Positions 8,410 through 18,592 of a DNA stretch of 64,000 nt are shown here, one piece after another. How positions within the stretch are numbered: the stretch's first letter is position 1; each line of letters begins with the position of its first letter. The stretch lies in contig NZ_SIHJ01000005.1 in the NCBI RefSeq assembly GCF_007859765.1, positions 124,001 to 188,000 on the forward strand, read 5' to 3'. The position numbers and the translations under genes were made by a program. The notes under the pieces were generated by a model. The model saw only the letters and a program-made list of their open reading frames with translations, was not told where the DNA came from and did no database searches. The stretch is from Posidoniimonas corsicana (GTDB taxonomy: Bacteria > Planctomycetota > Planctomycetia > Pirellulales > Lacipirellulaceae).

Positions 8410-9264
8410 GTGTCCGAGTCCTCGCTGCTTGAGAAGTGCTGCCTGATCGGCCAGTCGGTCACCGGCAACCCCACGCACTTCATGGTCGACCGGGCCTTCG
8501 CCGAGACCGGGCTCGACTGGCGTTTCCTGACGTTTGAGGTCGGCGAGTCGCGGCTGGTGGACGCCATCCGCGGCGTGTCGGCGTTGGGGTTCAGCGGCGT
8601 GCTGCTGCTCCCCTCGCTTCAGCGGCTGAGCTGGGACCACGTTGGCAAGCACACCGAACGGGCCGACCAGACGCGGTCGGTGTCGTGCCTGATGCGTCGC
8701 GACGACCGCCTGGTGGGCGACGATCTGGCCGGCGAGAGCGTGATCGCCTGCATCGTCCGCTCGCTGCCCATCGCCGGGCGGCACGCGGCCGTGCTGGGGC
8801 TCGAGGGCCGCGGGCTCGCCACCGCGTACGCGTTGCTGCAGCACGGCGCCGCGTCGCTGCGGATCGCGGACCTTAGCCAGGACGACAGCCAAGAGCAGAT
8901 CGACCGGCTCAAGGCGACCTTCCCGGACCGGCTGGTCGAGACCATCGACGCCGACGACCAGTTCATCGACCTGCCGGGCGAGGTCAACCTGCTGGCGTCG
9001 GCCTCGTGCTGGGACAAGAAGCGCGACGCGCCGGTCGCCGAAGCCCTGGCGCCCTCCCTGCGGGACGACATGATCGTGGCCGACGCCCGCGTCCGCGCCG
9101 GGCTGAGCCCGCTGCTGCACCGCGCGGCCGAACGCGGCGCCAAGGTCGTGCCGGGCATCGAGATCCTCGCCCGCGAGATCGCCGAAGCGGTGCGGCTGTG
9201 GACCGGCGTTGAACCGCCCGAAGACGCCTTGCTAGACGCGGCGGAAGAGTTCCTTGGCGTATGA
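8410..9264 (+). CDS. Divergent shikimate dehydrogenase-like (AroE-family) protein
   Basis: 284 residues, with the size and two-domain order of AroE. The N-terminus LIGQSVTGNPTHFMVDRAF corresponds to the IGxPxxHSxSPxxHN segment. The Rossmann-like part has AAVLGLEGRGLATAYALLQ, and the C-terminus VVPGIEILAREIAEAVRLWTG matches the AroE end. The catalytic NVTxPxK segment is replaced by GVLLLPSLQRL, so the essential lysine is absent. It may use another substrate or act as a non-enzymatic paralogue. Translation starts at GTG 8410. It is divergent from larB. AroE-fold assignment is firm; shikimate dehydrogenase activity is doubtful. Confidence 0.75.
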   Translation: MSESSLLEKCCLIGQSVTGNPTHFMVDRAFAETGLDWRFLTFEVGESRLVDAIRGVSALGFSGVLLLPSLQRLSWDHVGKHTERADQTRSVSCLMRRDDRLVGDDLAGESVIACIVRSLPIAGRHAAVLGLEGRGLATAYALLQHGAASLRIADLSQDDSQEQIDRLKATFPDRLVETIDADDQFIDLPGEVNLLASASCWDKKRDAPVAEALAPSLRDDMIVADARVRAGLSPLLHRAAERGAKVVPGIEILAREIAEAVRLWTGVEPPEDALLDAAEEFLGV

Positions 9265-9280
9265 ATCGATTGGGGATTTC

Positions 9281-9344
9281 GGATTGAAGATTGCGGACTG
9301 AATTGGGGTGGGCTCAGCGTCGCATTGTCCGCAATCTACAATCC
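9281..9344. repeat. ATTGCGGA-type inverted repeat
   Basis: GGATTGAAGATTGCGGA (9281-9297) and TCCGCAATCTACAATCC (9328-9344) form a 17-bp stem with one mismatch around a 30-base loop. It is much more AT-rich than its surroundings. A related half-site occurs just before mqnE at about 50138-50172. Both lie directly upstream of a gene start. Confidence 0.7.
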
Positions 9345-9390
9345 GCAACGCCAACCAGCACGCTCCGCCGCTTCGCACCGGCCCTGCCCA

Positions 9391-10053
9391 ATGAAGACCC
9401 TTTTCGTCACCGGCGTCGGCACCGAGATCGGCAAGACCTACGTCGCCGCGCTGATCGCGCGTCAGCTCCGTGAGTCGGGCGTGCGTGTAGGCGTGTACAA
9501 GCCGGTGGCCAGCGGTTGCGAGAACGGTCGCAGCGAGGACGCCGAGATGTTGTGGGAGGCCGCTGGCCGGCCGCAGACCCCGGAGCTGGTCTGCCCGCTC
9601 CGCTACCGCGCAGCCGTCGCGCCGCACGTGGCGGCCAAGGCCGAGGGGAAGTCGTTCTCTCCAGACGAGCTCATCGCCGGCGCCAACGCCTGGGCGCCGC
9701 ACTGCGACCTGCTGCTGGTTGAGGGCGCCGGCGGCCTGATGTCGCCGCTCGCCGAGGGCGACTTCTACAACGCCGACCTGGCCGACGCGCTCGGGGCGCC
9801 GATGGTGGTGGTCGCCGCCAACCGCCTGGGCGTGATCCACGACACGATGGCCACGCTGCTGGCCGCCGAGTCCCGCTGCCAGGCAAGCAGGCCGCTCGGC
9901 GTGGTGCTCAACAGCGCCGGCCCAGAGCACGACGCGAGCGTCGCGTCGAACGCCGAGGAGCTGATGCAACGGATGCCCGTTCCGCTGCTGGCGACTACGG
10001 CTTGGAGAGGTGGGCTCGATCGCGTAGTGGACTGGGCGGGGCTGCTGGCGTAG
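9391..10053 (+). CDS. bioD: ATP-dependent dethiobiotin synthetase
   Basis: Closes the ureido ring of 7,8-diaminopelargonate with CO2 and ATP to form dethiobiotin. 220 residues. The Walker A-like GVGTEIGKTYVAALIA is at residues 6-21, the catalytic/substrate lysine region YKPVASGCE near 37-45, and LLLVEGAGGLMSPLAEG near 108-124. I chose the ATG at 9391 (MKTLFVTGVGTE), where the P-loop has its normal distance from the N-terminus. The other biotin genes are not in the window. A strong hairpin follows. Confidence 0.92.
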   Translation: MKTLFVTGVGTEIGKTYVAALIARQLRESGVRVGVYKPVASGCENGRSEDAEMLWEAAGRPQTPELVCPLRYRAAVAPHVAAKAEGKSFSPDELIAGANAWAPHCDLLLVEGAGGLMSPLAEGDFYNADLADALGAPMVVVAANRLGVIHDTMATLLAAESRCQASRPLGVVLNSAGPEHDASVASNAEELMQRMPVPLLATTAWRGGLDRVVDWAGLLA

Positions 10054-10078
10054 CCGATCGCAGTGCCTGCACCACAAG

Positions 10079-10116
10079 AAACACGACGCGCGGGGTCGCC
10101 CCCGTGCGTCGTGTTT
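10079..10116. terminator. Bidirectional terminator between bioD and GH57
   Basis: AAACACGACGC (10079-10089) pairs perfectly with GCGTCGTGTTT (10106-10116), and the inner CGGGG/CCCCG extends the stem to about 17 bp. The T-rich tail on the plus strand and A-rich flank on the other suit termination of both convergent genes. Confidence 0.75.
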
Positions 10117-10140
10117 GTGTTGGCATTGATTCCGCCGACG

Positions 10141-12345
10141 CTACACGGTCGCGGCTTCGGCGCCGTGGTGCATGCGGGACTCGGCCATGCTAGTGTCGAT
10201 CTTCATCCGCATCGTGAGCGACCAGCGGCCGTGCTCGTCGGCCTGCAGGATCCAGTGCGGCTGCACCACAACCGATTGGTTGACCAGCTCGAAGCCGCCC
10301 TCGGACTGGCTCACGGTGGCGATCGGGTAGGTCCAGATCGACGTGGGGCGGTCCATGGTGAGGCCGACGTCGACGCCTAGCCACTCGTCGGTTAGCGAGA
10401 GCGAGTCGACGTCTGCCAGGTCGAGCTTGGCGCCGAGGTCGCCCAGACGGGCGCCGTCGCCGGCGTGGAAGTAGCGGTCGTCGGCCCCCGGCGGCAGGCC
10501 GGCCATGCCGAGCTCGACCGAGAAGTGCAGCGGGCGGTCGCCCGGCAGGTTTTCGAGCAGGTAGGTGATCTCCAGCTCCGACCCGCCGGCCTCGAGCGTG
10601 ACGCCCTTGGTCACCTTGACCGGGGCGCCGTCGACGTTGCCGTCGCGCCACATGAGGGCCTGCATGCGGTCCGGGTTGCGGCGGATCTTCGACTCGAACG
10701 CGCCGCTGACGAAGTCGCCCTGCTCGCGGGCCTCGTTCATCGCGACCGACTCGAGCGAGGCGTCGATGTCGTAGAAGTGGTCGACCAGGCTCTTGCGGGC
10801 GTACGAGTCGTACTGCAGCATCTGGTCCAGGCCTTCCTGCTTGAAGACCACGCGGTCGTGGATGCTGGCGACCTCGCCGCCGGCGGCGGAGGGGCCGAGC
10901 AGCACCTTGCGGTGGTAGGCCTCCTCGCGGCGGCTCAGAGTGGCCAGCAGGTTGTGGCAGATGGAGCGTACGTCAAGCTCGTAGAGCTTGCCGCCGTCGC
11001 CGGGAGCGAGGAACGCCTTGAGGCGGTTAGACGCCAGGCGGATCTCCTTGCGGCCGTCGAGGTTGTAGTCGTCGGCGTCGACCTCGACCCAGTAGGCGCG
11101 GTCGCCCTCCCAGCCGCGGCCCTCGTGCTGGTCCATCAGGTTGTCCGCGGCGATCAGCGACTTGTAGACCGCGTTGCGGAGGTGCGGCAGGTAGCAGCCG
11201 CCGAAGGCGCCGTGCCAGTAGCTGCAGTTGCACTGTCCGCGGTACAGCTCGTGCCGCGCGGCGTCCAACAGCTCGCCGCCGTCGCCCTGGGCGCGGAGCG
11301 CGGCCAGCCGGTTGCTGACCTGCAGCATGCGGCAGTACATCTCGTTGGTCTCGGGGTAGCGGACCTTGAAGTTCCGCCAGAAGCCGCCGCGGGTGAACGG
11401 CTGGATCATGTCCCAGCGGCCCTCGTCCTCCAGCGTGTGCTGGGCGTCGTGGTAGGCGTTCTGCTGCACGGCCGGCAGGGCCCACTCGGTCATCTCACGG
11501 TAGCTGGCCTCGGGGATGTACAGCCTGCCCAGCGGCGCGACGTTGTCCACGGCCTCGCCGGGCGTGGTGACCTTCAGCCAGTCCTGGTTGGCCTGCAGCG
11601 CCTCGAAGAAGCGGCGGAGCCAGCCGTGCTCGTACACGTGGGCCTTGGTGTCGGGCCACGAGCCGAGCTTCTCGCCGTCGTCGCCGAAGGTGACGATCGC
11701 GCCGGGTTGCGTCTCGGCGATGCCGCGGAGGTGGTCGATCGTGGCCTGGGGCTCGGCGAACGGGATGGTGTACCGCAGCCGCTCGCTGCCCGGGAAGACC
11801 GACAGCAGCCGGCCGTCGTGCTCGGTGACGTAGTAGCCGTTGAGCTGGTCGGGGGTCCAGCCGGCGTTCCGGAAGTGGTAGTCGTCCAGCACGGTGTACT
11901 GGATGCCCGCCTCGGCGATGTCGCTGGCGAGGGACTGCTCCCACACGCGCTCCGGCATCCACATGCCGCGGACGTGCGCGCCCAGGCGGTCCTTCAGGTA
12001 CTGGCTGTAGGCGCGGATCTGGCCGACGCGGTCCCGCGAGGGGATCATGGTCAGGATCGGCTCCATGAACGGGCCGCCGATCACCTCGACCCGGCCCTGC
12101 TCAACCAGCTTCGCGACGCGGTCCAGGTACTCGGGGTGGTGGACGGCCAGCCACTCGATCAGAGAGCCGCTGGTGTGCAGCGAGATCGGCAGGCCCTCGT
12201 ACTGCTCGTAGACATCCAGGAACGGCAGGTAGCTGTCCTGGTAGGTCTGCTCGAAGACGCCGTCGAAGTTGCCGATGGGCTGGTGGTTGTGCAGCACCAG
12301 CACGAGTCGCACGAAGGGGCTCATAGGGGCCAGTTCCTCAGTCAT
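10141..12345 (-). CDS. Glycoside hydrolase family 57 (alpha-amylase / 4-alpha-glucanotransferase type)
   Basis: Hydrolyses or transfers alpha-1,4-glucan chains, probably glycogen. About 734 residues. GH57 conserved regions are seen in order: LVLHNHQPIGNF (region 1), EVIGGPFMEPIL (region 2), GMWMPERVWEQ with the expected Glu nucleophile near residue 131 (region 3), and VTFGDDGEKLG with the expected acid/base Asp near 222 (region 4). The C-terminal part is beta-rich, as in enzymes of the Thermococcus 4-alpha-glucanotransferase type. The start at 12345 (MTEELAPMSPFVRL) is chosen because upstream residues are Arg/Pro-rich and non-family. Same strand as galT-like and glgA genes, so glycogen metabolism fits. 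Confidence 0.88.
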   Translation of the reverse strand: MTEELAPMSPFVRLVLVLHNHQPIGNFDGVFEQTYQDSYLPFLDVYEQYEGLPISLHTSGSLIEWLAVHHPEYLDRVAKLVEQGRVEVIGGPFMEPILTMIPSRDRVGQIRAYSQYLKDRLGAHVRGMWMPERVWEQSLASDIAEAGIQYTVLDDYHFRNAGWTPDQLNGYYVTEHDGRLLSVFPGSERLRYTIPFAEPQATIDHLRGIAETQPGAIVTFGDDGEKLGSWPDTKAHVYEHGWLRRFFEALQANQDWLKVTTPGEAVDNVAPLGRLYIPEASYREMTEWALPAVQQNAYHDAQHTLEDEGRWDMIQPFTRGGFWRNFKVRYPETNEMYCRMLQVSNRLAALRAQGDGGELLDAARHELYRGQCNCSYWHGAFGGCYLPHLRNAVYKSLIAADNLMDQHEGRGWEGDRAYWVEVDADDYNLDGRKEIRLASNRLKAFLAPGDGGKLYELDVRSICHNLLATLSRREEAYHRKVLLGPSAAGGEVASIHDRVVFKQEGLDQMLQYDSYARKSLVDHFYDIDASLESVAMNEAREQGDFVSGAFESKIRRNPDRMQALMWRDGNVDGAPVKVTKGVTLEAGGSELEITYLLENLPGDRPLHFSVELGMAGLPPGADDRYFHAGDGARLGDLGAKLDLADVDSLSLTDEWLGVDVGLTMDRPTSIWTYPIATVSQSEGGFELVNQSVVVQPHWILQADEHGRWSLTMRMKIDTSMAESRMHHGAEAATV

Positions 12346-12684
12346 CCGGGGGCCGTCGGGGCGGCGCTCCTTGTGGGGTCCAAGCGGGGCCGCCCGCAGG
12401 GGCCGCCCAGCCATGCTCAATTCGCCGCCCGGCACGATCCCAATCCTAATGCGATGGCGGGCAATCCGTCCATGCGGCAGGGACCGATAAGGCGATAAAC
12501 TCACGGAATATGCGGCAACCGGCCTTGGCCAATCGGTAAACTGCCCCCGGAGGCCGCAGTCCTTACCATCGACTCTCCTGGCGGCGGCGTTTGATCGGAT
12601 GCCGGCGAGTTTGCAGATTGTCTACGGCCAGCAGGACAGCCGCGCAGGTCGTAGCGGATCGACGAGTCGGCGCGCGGCTGGCAG
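12346..12684. other. Spacer between galT-like gene and GH57 gene
   Basis: 339 bases with no credible gene. GCGCGGCTG (12672-12680) and CAGCCGCGC (12686-12694) form a hairpin overlapping the galT-like stop codon, but no T-run follows on the minus strand. The spacer is long enough for a separate GH57 promoter; I see no convincing -35/-10 pair. Confidence 0.5.
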
Positions 12685-13638
12685 TCAGCCGCGCAGCAGC
12701 GCGGCGGCCTCGTCGGGCGGCAGCGTGTTAATGAACATGCCGGCGCCAAGTTCGAAGCCGGCGAGCGACGCGACGCGCGGCACGACTTCAAGGCGCCAGC
12801 AGAACGCGTCCGCGAGCACGCCGGTTGTCGGCGCGGTGCTGACGATCAGGTTGTAGCCGGCCGGCAGGATCCGCTGCTCCAACCGCGCAACCAGTGGGAA
12901 GAGCAGCGCGGCCATGCGGTCGCTGGCCGACGCGTCCGGCAGCGCGTCCTCGAAGAACGGGCCGCCGTGCCGCGGCACCACCCAGAACTCGCCCGACGCA
13001 CGGCTGACGGTCGGGCAGAAGGCGACCAGGCCCGCGTCTTCCGCGAGCAACCGCGCCGGGTCTGCCAGCTCGCGTTCGCGCCACGCCCGCCAGGCGTCTG
13101 CGGGCGAGTCCTGACTTGCGAGCAGCGCGGCCTCGATCTCCTGCTGCGTGGAGAGCATCGGCAGCGCGACGATCTGGCTGTGCAGGTGGGTGAGCGACGC
13201 GCCGGCCGACGGGCCGACGTTCTTGAACGCCATCCGGAACGGGAACCGCCCGTCCGCCCGCCAGTGCGCCAGTCGCTCGGCGTAGACGCCCAGCACGCCG
13301 GCGAGCCCGTCCTGGCCGAGCTCGGTGGTGTTGGTCACGTGACGCGGGCTCTCGATCACCACCTCGTGCGAGCCGAGGCACACGTCGTCCTCGCGGCGGC
13401 CGCAGATGGGGTACTTGTTGGGCACCACCCGCTGCCGCCAGCGGCCGTCGGGCCCGACGCGTTCGGCGAGCGCGGGCGGGGTGAGCGACTCGTGCCCGGC
13501 GCAGAACGGGCAATCGGCGGGGGGCGACCCGCCGCCGGCATCGAGCGCGGCCGGGGCGAAGTCATTGGGGCGGCCGGCGCGGCCGCTGGCGTACAGCACC
13601 GTGCGGCCGGTGAGAGGATCGCTGCGCAGCTCGTTCAT
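12685..13638 (-). CDS. galT: Galactose-1-phosphate uridylyltransferase family protein
   Basis: HIT-superfamily nucleotidyltransferase, 317 residues. The N-terminus MNELRSDPLTGRTVLYA and the zinc-site-like CPFCAGHE (near residue 43) are typical of GalT. RVVPNKYP follows, and the active-site THLHSQIVALP (near 150-160) carries the HxHxQ motif whose second His forms the uridylyl intermediate. In organisms with an alpha-glucan cluster this family may act on glucose-1-phosphate/ADP instead of galactose. It lies 60 bases after glgA on the same strand. Family is certain; the exact sugar-nucleotide specificity is not. Confidence 0.85.
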   Translation of the reverse strand: MNELRSDPLTGRTVLYASGRAGRPNDFAPAALDAGGGSPPADCPFCAGHESLTPPALAERVGPDGRWRQRVVPNKYPICGRREDDVCLGSHEVVIESPRHVTNTTELGQDGLAGVLGVYAERLAHWRADGRFPFRMAFKNVGPSAGASLTHLHSQIVALPMLSTQQEIEAALLASQDSPADAWRAWRERELADPARLLAEDAGLVAFCPTVSRASGEFWVVPRHGGPFFEDALPDASASDRMAALLFPLVARLEQRILPAGYNLIVSTAPTTGVLADAFCWRLEVVPRVASLAGFELGAGMFINTLPPDEAAALLRG

Positions 13639-13698
13639 ACCGTAGCGGTTTGGCGGTGGGGCGTCTTGGGCGGGCGGGGTCGCCCGCCGCCGACGATC

Positions 13699-15189
<1,491 letters not shown>

Positions 15190-15687
15190 GGCGGGCGCGG
15201 GGACGGGGCCTAAGGGTCTGCCTCAGCGATAAACGCTACCAGGATAGCAAATTCGGCAAACCTTAGCGGGTGGGTGCACCTGATCTCCTGGGGAACCGCC
15301 GACCCGACGAGACGGCAGGCGGCTAGCCGTTGCGACCTGCAGAAGCCGACCCCTCGAGGCGCGGCGCCCGGATGCGCCAGCGCCCGACTGGGCTTTCGAT
15401 CGATCGGCCGCCGCCATCCCTCCGCCGGGCGGCCGCCGACCACCGCGAGCGGCGGTCGCTCGGGTGGCTGCATCAATCTCTGCCACCGGCCGAACGGAAT
15501 AGCGGGATGCATGCGGACGTCCCCCGCGCAACCTGTGTGAGGAATGATCAGCCGCGTGCCCGCCGCTGAGTCAAGTCCATCCACCATGCGCCGCCAACCG
15601 ATGGTGGCACACCCTTTGCAACCTGCAGATCCATAACGCGTCACACGACGCTATTGGAAGCGTTAATCAAACACAGGAGGAACGGAT
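15190..15687. other. Divergent spacer between glgA and the CsbD gene
   Basis: About 500 bases. Several short frames exist on both strands but none has a recognisable domain or a ribosome-binding site, so none is called. It must hold the glgA and CsbD promoters. AT-rich candidate zones are 15225-15260 (glgA side) and 15630-15670 (CsbD side). GC-rich palindromic stretches occur around 15400-15460. Confidence 0.5.
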
Positions 15688-15891
15688 ATGAACTGGGACC
15701 AGATCGAAGGCAAGTGGAAGCAGGCCAAGGGCCAGGCTCAGCAGAAGTGGGGCAAACTCACCGATGATGACCTGGACGTTGTCGATGGCAAGCGGGAAGA
15801 ACTCGTCGGCAAGGTGCAGGAGAAGTACGGCATCGCCCGCGAGGAGGCGGAGGAGCAAGTCGCAAACTTCGAGAAGTCTTGCAGCTGCTAG
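15688..15891 (+). CDS. CsbD-like general stress protein (UPF0337)
   Basis: 67-residue hydrophilic protein. It has the classic CsbD pattern MNWDQIEGKWKQAKGQ then KWGKLTDDDLDVVDGKRE and a Gln/Glu helix. Family members are sigma-B or osmotic/phosphate stress proteins of unknown mechanism. The C-terminus ends in SCSC, with two cysteines that are unusual for the family. A strong ribosome-binding site, AGGAGG, lies at 15674-15679. The PRC-barrel gene follows 72 bases later and is probably co-expressed. Confidence 0.9.
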   Translation: MNWDQIEGKWKQAKGQAQQKWGKLTDDDLDVVDGKREELVGKVQEKYGIAREEAEEQVANFEKSCSC

Positions 15892-15963
15892 TAAGCGAGC
15901 GGTGGTTCCCCCAAACGCCCCACTCAATCAACCAAACTCATGAGATTCCGAAAGGCGAAGACT

Positions 15964-16584
15964 ATGTCTATCAAGAAATGGACCTCGGCGTGCATCACAA
16001 CGGCTGTCGGCGCGGCCCTCTGCGCTGGTTCGCTCGCGGGCGACCCGGCCACGGTTGCCGCTCAGCCTGACCATCAGGACGCCACACGCCGCACCGCCAA
16101 CTACGGCTCGACCGGCACCGGCAGCCTCGACCAGACGACCGCTGGCCACAGCATCCGCGCCAGCAAGCTAATCGGCATGGCGATTGAAAACCCGGCCGAA
16201 GAGGGAGTCGGTGAGGTGAGTGACATCGTCCTCGACGCCCGCACCGGCAAGATCCAGTACGTCGCGGTCACCTACGGCGGCTTCTTGGGAGTTGGCAACA
16301 AGATGTTTGCCGTTCCGTACCAGGCGTTCCGCGTGAAGCAGGACCCCGACGACCCGAACGATCTCGATGATCGCGTGCTCGTGCTTGACGTCACGCAAGA
16401 GAAGCTGGAAGGCGCCGAAGGATTCGACGAGAACCACTGGCCCGACACGACCGACCCGACGTTCACCACGCGTATGAACAAACGGTACGGCGTGATGGAG
16501 GACCACATGGATCGTCGCGTCGACGACCGCAATCGCAGCACGACGAACCGCCGCGGTGTAACCAACCCTCAGCGCGACGAGTAA
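15964..16584 (+). CDS. Exported PRC-barrel domain protein
   Basis: 206 residues. The N-terminus MSIKKWTSACITTAVGAAL with Gly/Ala and a cut near AGDPATVAAQ looks like a signal peptide. A PRC-barrel-like domain follows at about 55-135 (ASKLIGMAIENPAEE, GEVSDIVLDARTGKIQYVAV, FAVPYQAFRV). The acidic then basic C-terminus ends in RGVTNPQRDE. PRC barrels bind partners in RNA processing and photosystem assembly; in exported stress proteins of this type the ligand is unknown. The start at 15964 gives the signal peptide; the frame could open at 15940. Confidence 0.8.
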   Translation: MSIKKWTSACITTAVGAALCAGSLAGDPATVAAQPDHQDATRRTANYGSTGTGSLDQTTAGHSIRASKLIGMAIENPAEEGVGEVSDIVLDARTGKIQYVAVTYGGFLGVGNKMFAVPYQAFRVKQDPDDPNDLDDRVLVLDVTQEKLEGAEGFDENHWPDTTDPTFTTRMNKRYGVMEDHMDRRVDDRNRSTTNRRGVTNPQRDE

Positions 16585-16612
16585 TCGTCAACTAACACGG
16601 CTTGCCGCCGTA

Positions 16613-16647
16613 GGCCGCCGCGGGTCCACCCGCGGCGGCCTTTTTTT
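16613..16647 (+). terminator. Intrinsic terminator of the CsbD/PRC unit
   Basis: GGCCGCCGCGGGT (16613-16625) pairs perfectly with ACCCGCGGCGGCC (16628-16640) and is followed by seven T residues (16641-16647). Confidence 0.92.
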
Positions 16648-16664
16648 GTTCCGCACCTCTAGCT

Positions 16665-16832
16665 ATGAGGCAGACCCTAATGGATCCCAAACCGAACATC
16701 CAACCGCCCATCACCCCAGCGCCCGGCGCGCCGGCGCCAGGCGACCCGCCCAACCCACCGCAGGATCCGACCGACCCGCCGCCGAGCGAGCCGAACCCAA
16801 CGCCTAGCCAGCCCCCGCCCCTTGGAAGCTAG
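16665..16832 (+). CDS. Very small proline-rich protein (possible)
   Basis: A 55-residue frame from ATG 16665 (or ATG 16680), shorter than usual gene-calling limits. The product is almost entirely Pro/Asp/Asn/Ser/Gln (MDPKPNIQPPITPAPG, then PNPPQDPTDPPPSEP) and ends in PPPLGS. Such tiny Pro-rich proteins are common next to CsbD-type stress genes in other bacteria, from memory. There is no strong ribosome-binding site, and the frame starts just after the terminator of the preceding unit, so it would need its own promoter. Codon composition alone could reflect GC-rich random sequence. Confidence 0.35.
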   Translation: MRQTLMDPKPNIQPPITPAPGAPAPGDPPNPPQDPTDPPPSEPNPTPSQPPPLGS

Positions 16833-17015
16833 CCAGGCAGGGGAATGAAGCCGCCGGCGTTCGGCCGGCCGCATACGACAGAGCAAACAGACAATCTTCA
16901 AACATCCCTCATGATCCCTTAACCCGCCCGAACGCGGTCCAGCGTAACCTGTCGCGATTGATTGTGGTCCAGCGGGATCACCTCCATCGAGACACCGCAC
17001 CCGGGAAGAGAATTC

Positions 17016-18386
17016 ATGAGGCAAACGATCGCGGCCCTGCTGGCCGCCCTTGCGCCGACCTGCGCACTCGCGCAGCAGACGATCACCTTTCAAAATGGGC
17101 TGGACGGCTATGCCGGCACGTTCGACCGGAGGATAAGTCTCACCACCAGCGTCAGCGGGCGGGACCTGGACACGTCCACCTCGCCGTACTGGATTGACGG
17201 CGACCCCCAGGACGCCAGCCGGGCCGACGTTCTGTTCCGCTTCGACGATATCGTCGGCCCCTCGGCCATCCCCGCCGGCGCGACGATCCTCAGCGCGACA
17301 CTGAACCTCCGCACCACGGGCGAGGACGTGAACGAGAACTCCCGTTCCGGCGAGAGCTTCAACGTCTACCGCCTGACGCAAGCGTTCGACGACTCCTCGA
17401 CCCTCGACGGCGACTTCGGCAATGGCGATGACGAGTTCACCAACGACGTCGACGGCGTCGAGCCCGAGCAGGGCGAGGCCGACTGGATCCTCAGCACATT
17501 CGATACCCCGGTCGGCGGCTCGGGGCTCGAGCCCGACATGACCTACAGCGCCGACATCACCCGCGCTGTGCAGAGCTGGGTCAACGGCGACACCAATTAC
17601 GGGGTGGCCGTGCTGAGCGACCACGTCGACCAGGACGACGGCTGGAGCGTCCACTCCACCGGATCGCCAACCGTCGAGCACCGCCCCAGCCTGACCGTCA
17701 CCTACAGCACGAACCCGAACTACCGGGTGTTCGAGCTGCAGAACGGGCTTAACAACTACGCCGGCGCGACCGACAGGGTGCTGAACCTGGTGACCGACGT
17801 CGCGGGCACCAACGACGATCGCAGCGACGACACGGTAGAGGCCGGCGTCGACGGCTCGACCCTGAGCGAGGTCTACCTGGACGGCGACAACGGCGCCGAC
17901 TCGTACGACACCCCCTACCTGATCCGGTTCGACACCAGCTCCGTGACCGGCGACGTCACGAAGGCGGAGCTGCTGATCACCACCGGCTTCAGCGGCGGCG
18001 CGTCGGACACCCCGGGACCGTTCACGGTGCACCAGCTGCTCACGCCGTTCGATGCGGCTTCACAGTACGGCGACTTCGCCGGCGACGTGCAGGCCATGAT
18101 CAACGCCGGCCAGATCGGCCCGGTCGTCGAAGAGGTGCTCGATGTTGAAGAGTCCGAGTACGTGCGGGTCGACGTCACGTCGATCGTCCGCAACTGGCAC
18201 GACGGCGACGAAAACTACGGCTTCTACATCGGCGCCAACGGCACCTCCAACGGCTGGCAGATCTTCACCACCGGCGCCGTCGACTCCGACCTGGCCCCGA
18301 TGCTGCGGATCACAACCGTCCCCGAGCCGATCAGCCTGGCGCTGCTGGCGCTGGGCGGCCTGCTGCCGCTGCGGCGCCGCGGCTAG
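17016..18386 (+). CDS. PEP-CTERM protein with two tandem DNRLRE-like domains (paralogue 1)
   Basis: 456 residues, exported. The signal peptide is MRQTIAALLAALAPTCALA. Two related beta-rich halves begin FQNGLDGYAGTFDRRIS (near residue 24) and FELQNGLNNYAGATDRVLN (near 237). Each has 'RFDD..G...A.ILSATL' or 'IRFDTS..TGDV.KAELL' strands and a 'VDVT.IVRNWHDGD.NYGFYI' segment, typical of DNRLRE-type modules of surface proteins. The C-terminus VPEPISLALLALGG then RRRG is a PEP-CTERM sorting signal (exosortase substrate). The next gene is a paralogue sharing even the terminator. Confidence 0.8.
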   Translation: MRQTIAALLAALAPTCALAQQTITFQNGLDGYAGTFDRRISLTTSVSGRDLDTSTSPYWIDGDPQDASRADVLFRFDDIVGPSAIPAGATILSATLNLRTTGEDVNENSRSGESFNVYRLTQAFDDSSTLDGDFGNGDDEFTNDVDGVEPEQGEADWILSTFDTPVGGSGLEPDMTYSADITRAVQSWVNGDTNYGVAVLSDHVDQDDGWSVHSTGSPTVEHRPSLTVTYSTNPNYRVFELQNGLNNYAGATDRVLNLVTDVAGTNDDRSDDTVEAGVDGSTLSEVYLDGDNGADSYDTPYLIRFDTSSVTGDVTKAELLITTGFSGGASDTPGPFTVHQLLTPFDAASQYGDFAGDVQAMINAGQIGPVVEEVLDVEESEYVRVDVTSIVRNWHDGDENYGFYIGANGTSNGWQIFTTGAVDSDLAPMLRITTVPEPISLALLALGGLLPLRRRG

Positions 18387-18416
18387 AGCACGCAGATTAT
18401 CTACAACCGCTACGAA

Positions 18417-18449
18417 AACGGCCCGCCGCGCATTCCGGGGCGGGCCGTT
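18417..18449 (+). terminator. Terminator of PEP-CTERM paralogue 1
   Basis: AACGGCCCGCC (18417-18427) pairs with GGCGGGCCGTT (18439-18449), followed by a T-rich CTCTCTT. The preceding CAACCGCTACGAAAACGGC is identical to that before the terminator of paralogue 2. Confidence 0.8.
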
Positions 18450-18592
18450 CTCTCTTGCGCGGATTCTCGCCGGCCTCGTTCACAGAATCTTCACGCTGCC
18501 GCGTGAATACCTTCGCCCACACAGAACGATCAGCCAACCGACCGCATCGGAAGCGGGGATAGACTCACCCTCAAGCAATCTCAGGCGCGCCC

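Noticed and set aside
10465-12498. A 677-codon plus-strand frame opposite the GH57 gene
   Set aside because: Antisense of a gene with all four GH57 regions; no domain of its own.
15210-15644. A 144-codon minus-strand frame between glgA and CsbD
   Set aside because: No ribosome-binding site, no domain, and it covers the region that must contain two divergent promoters.
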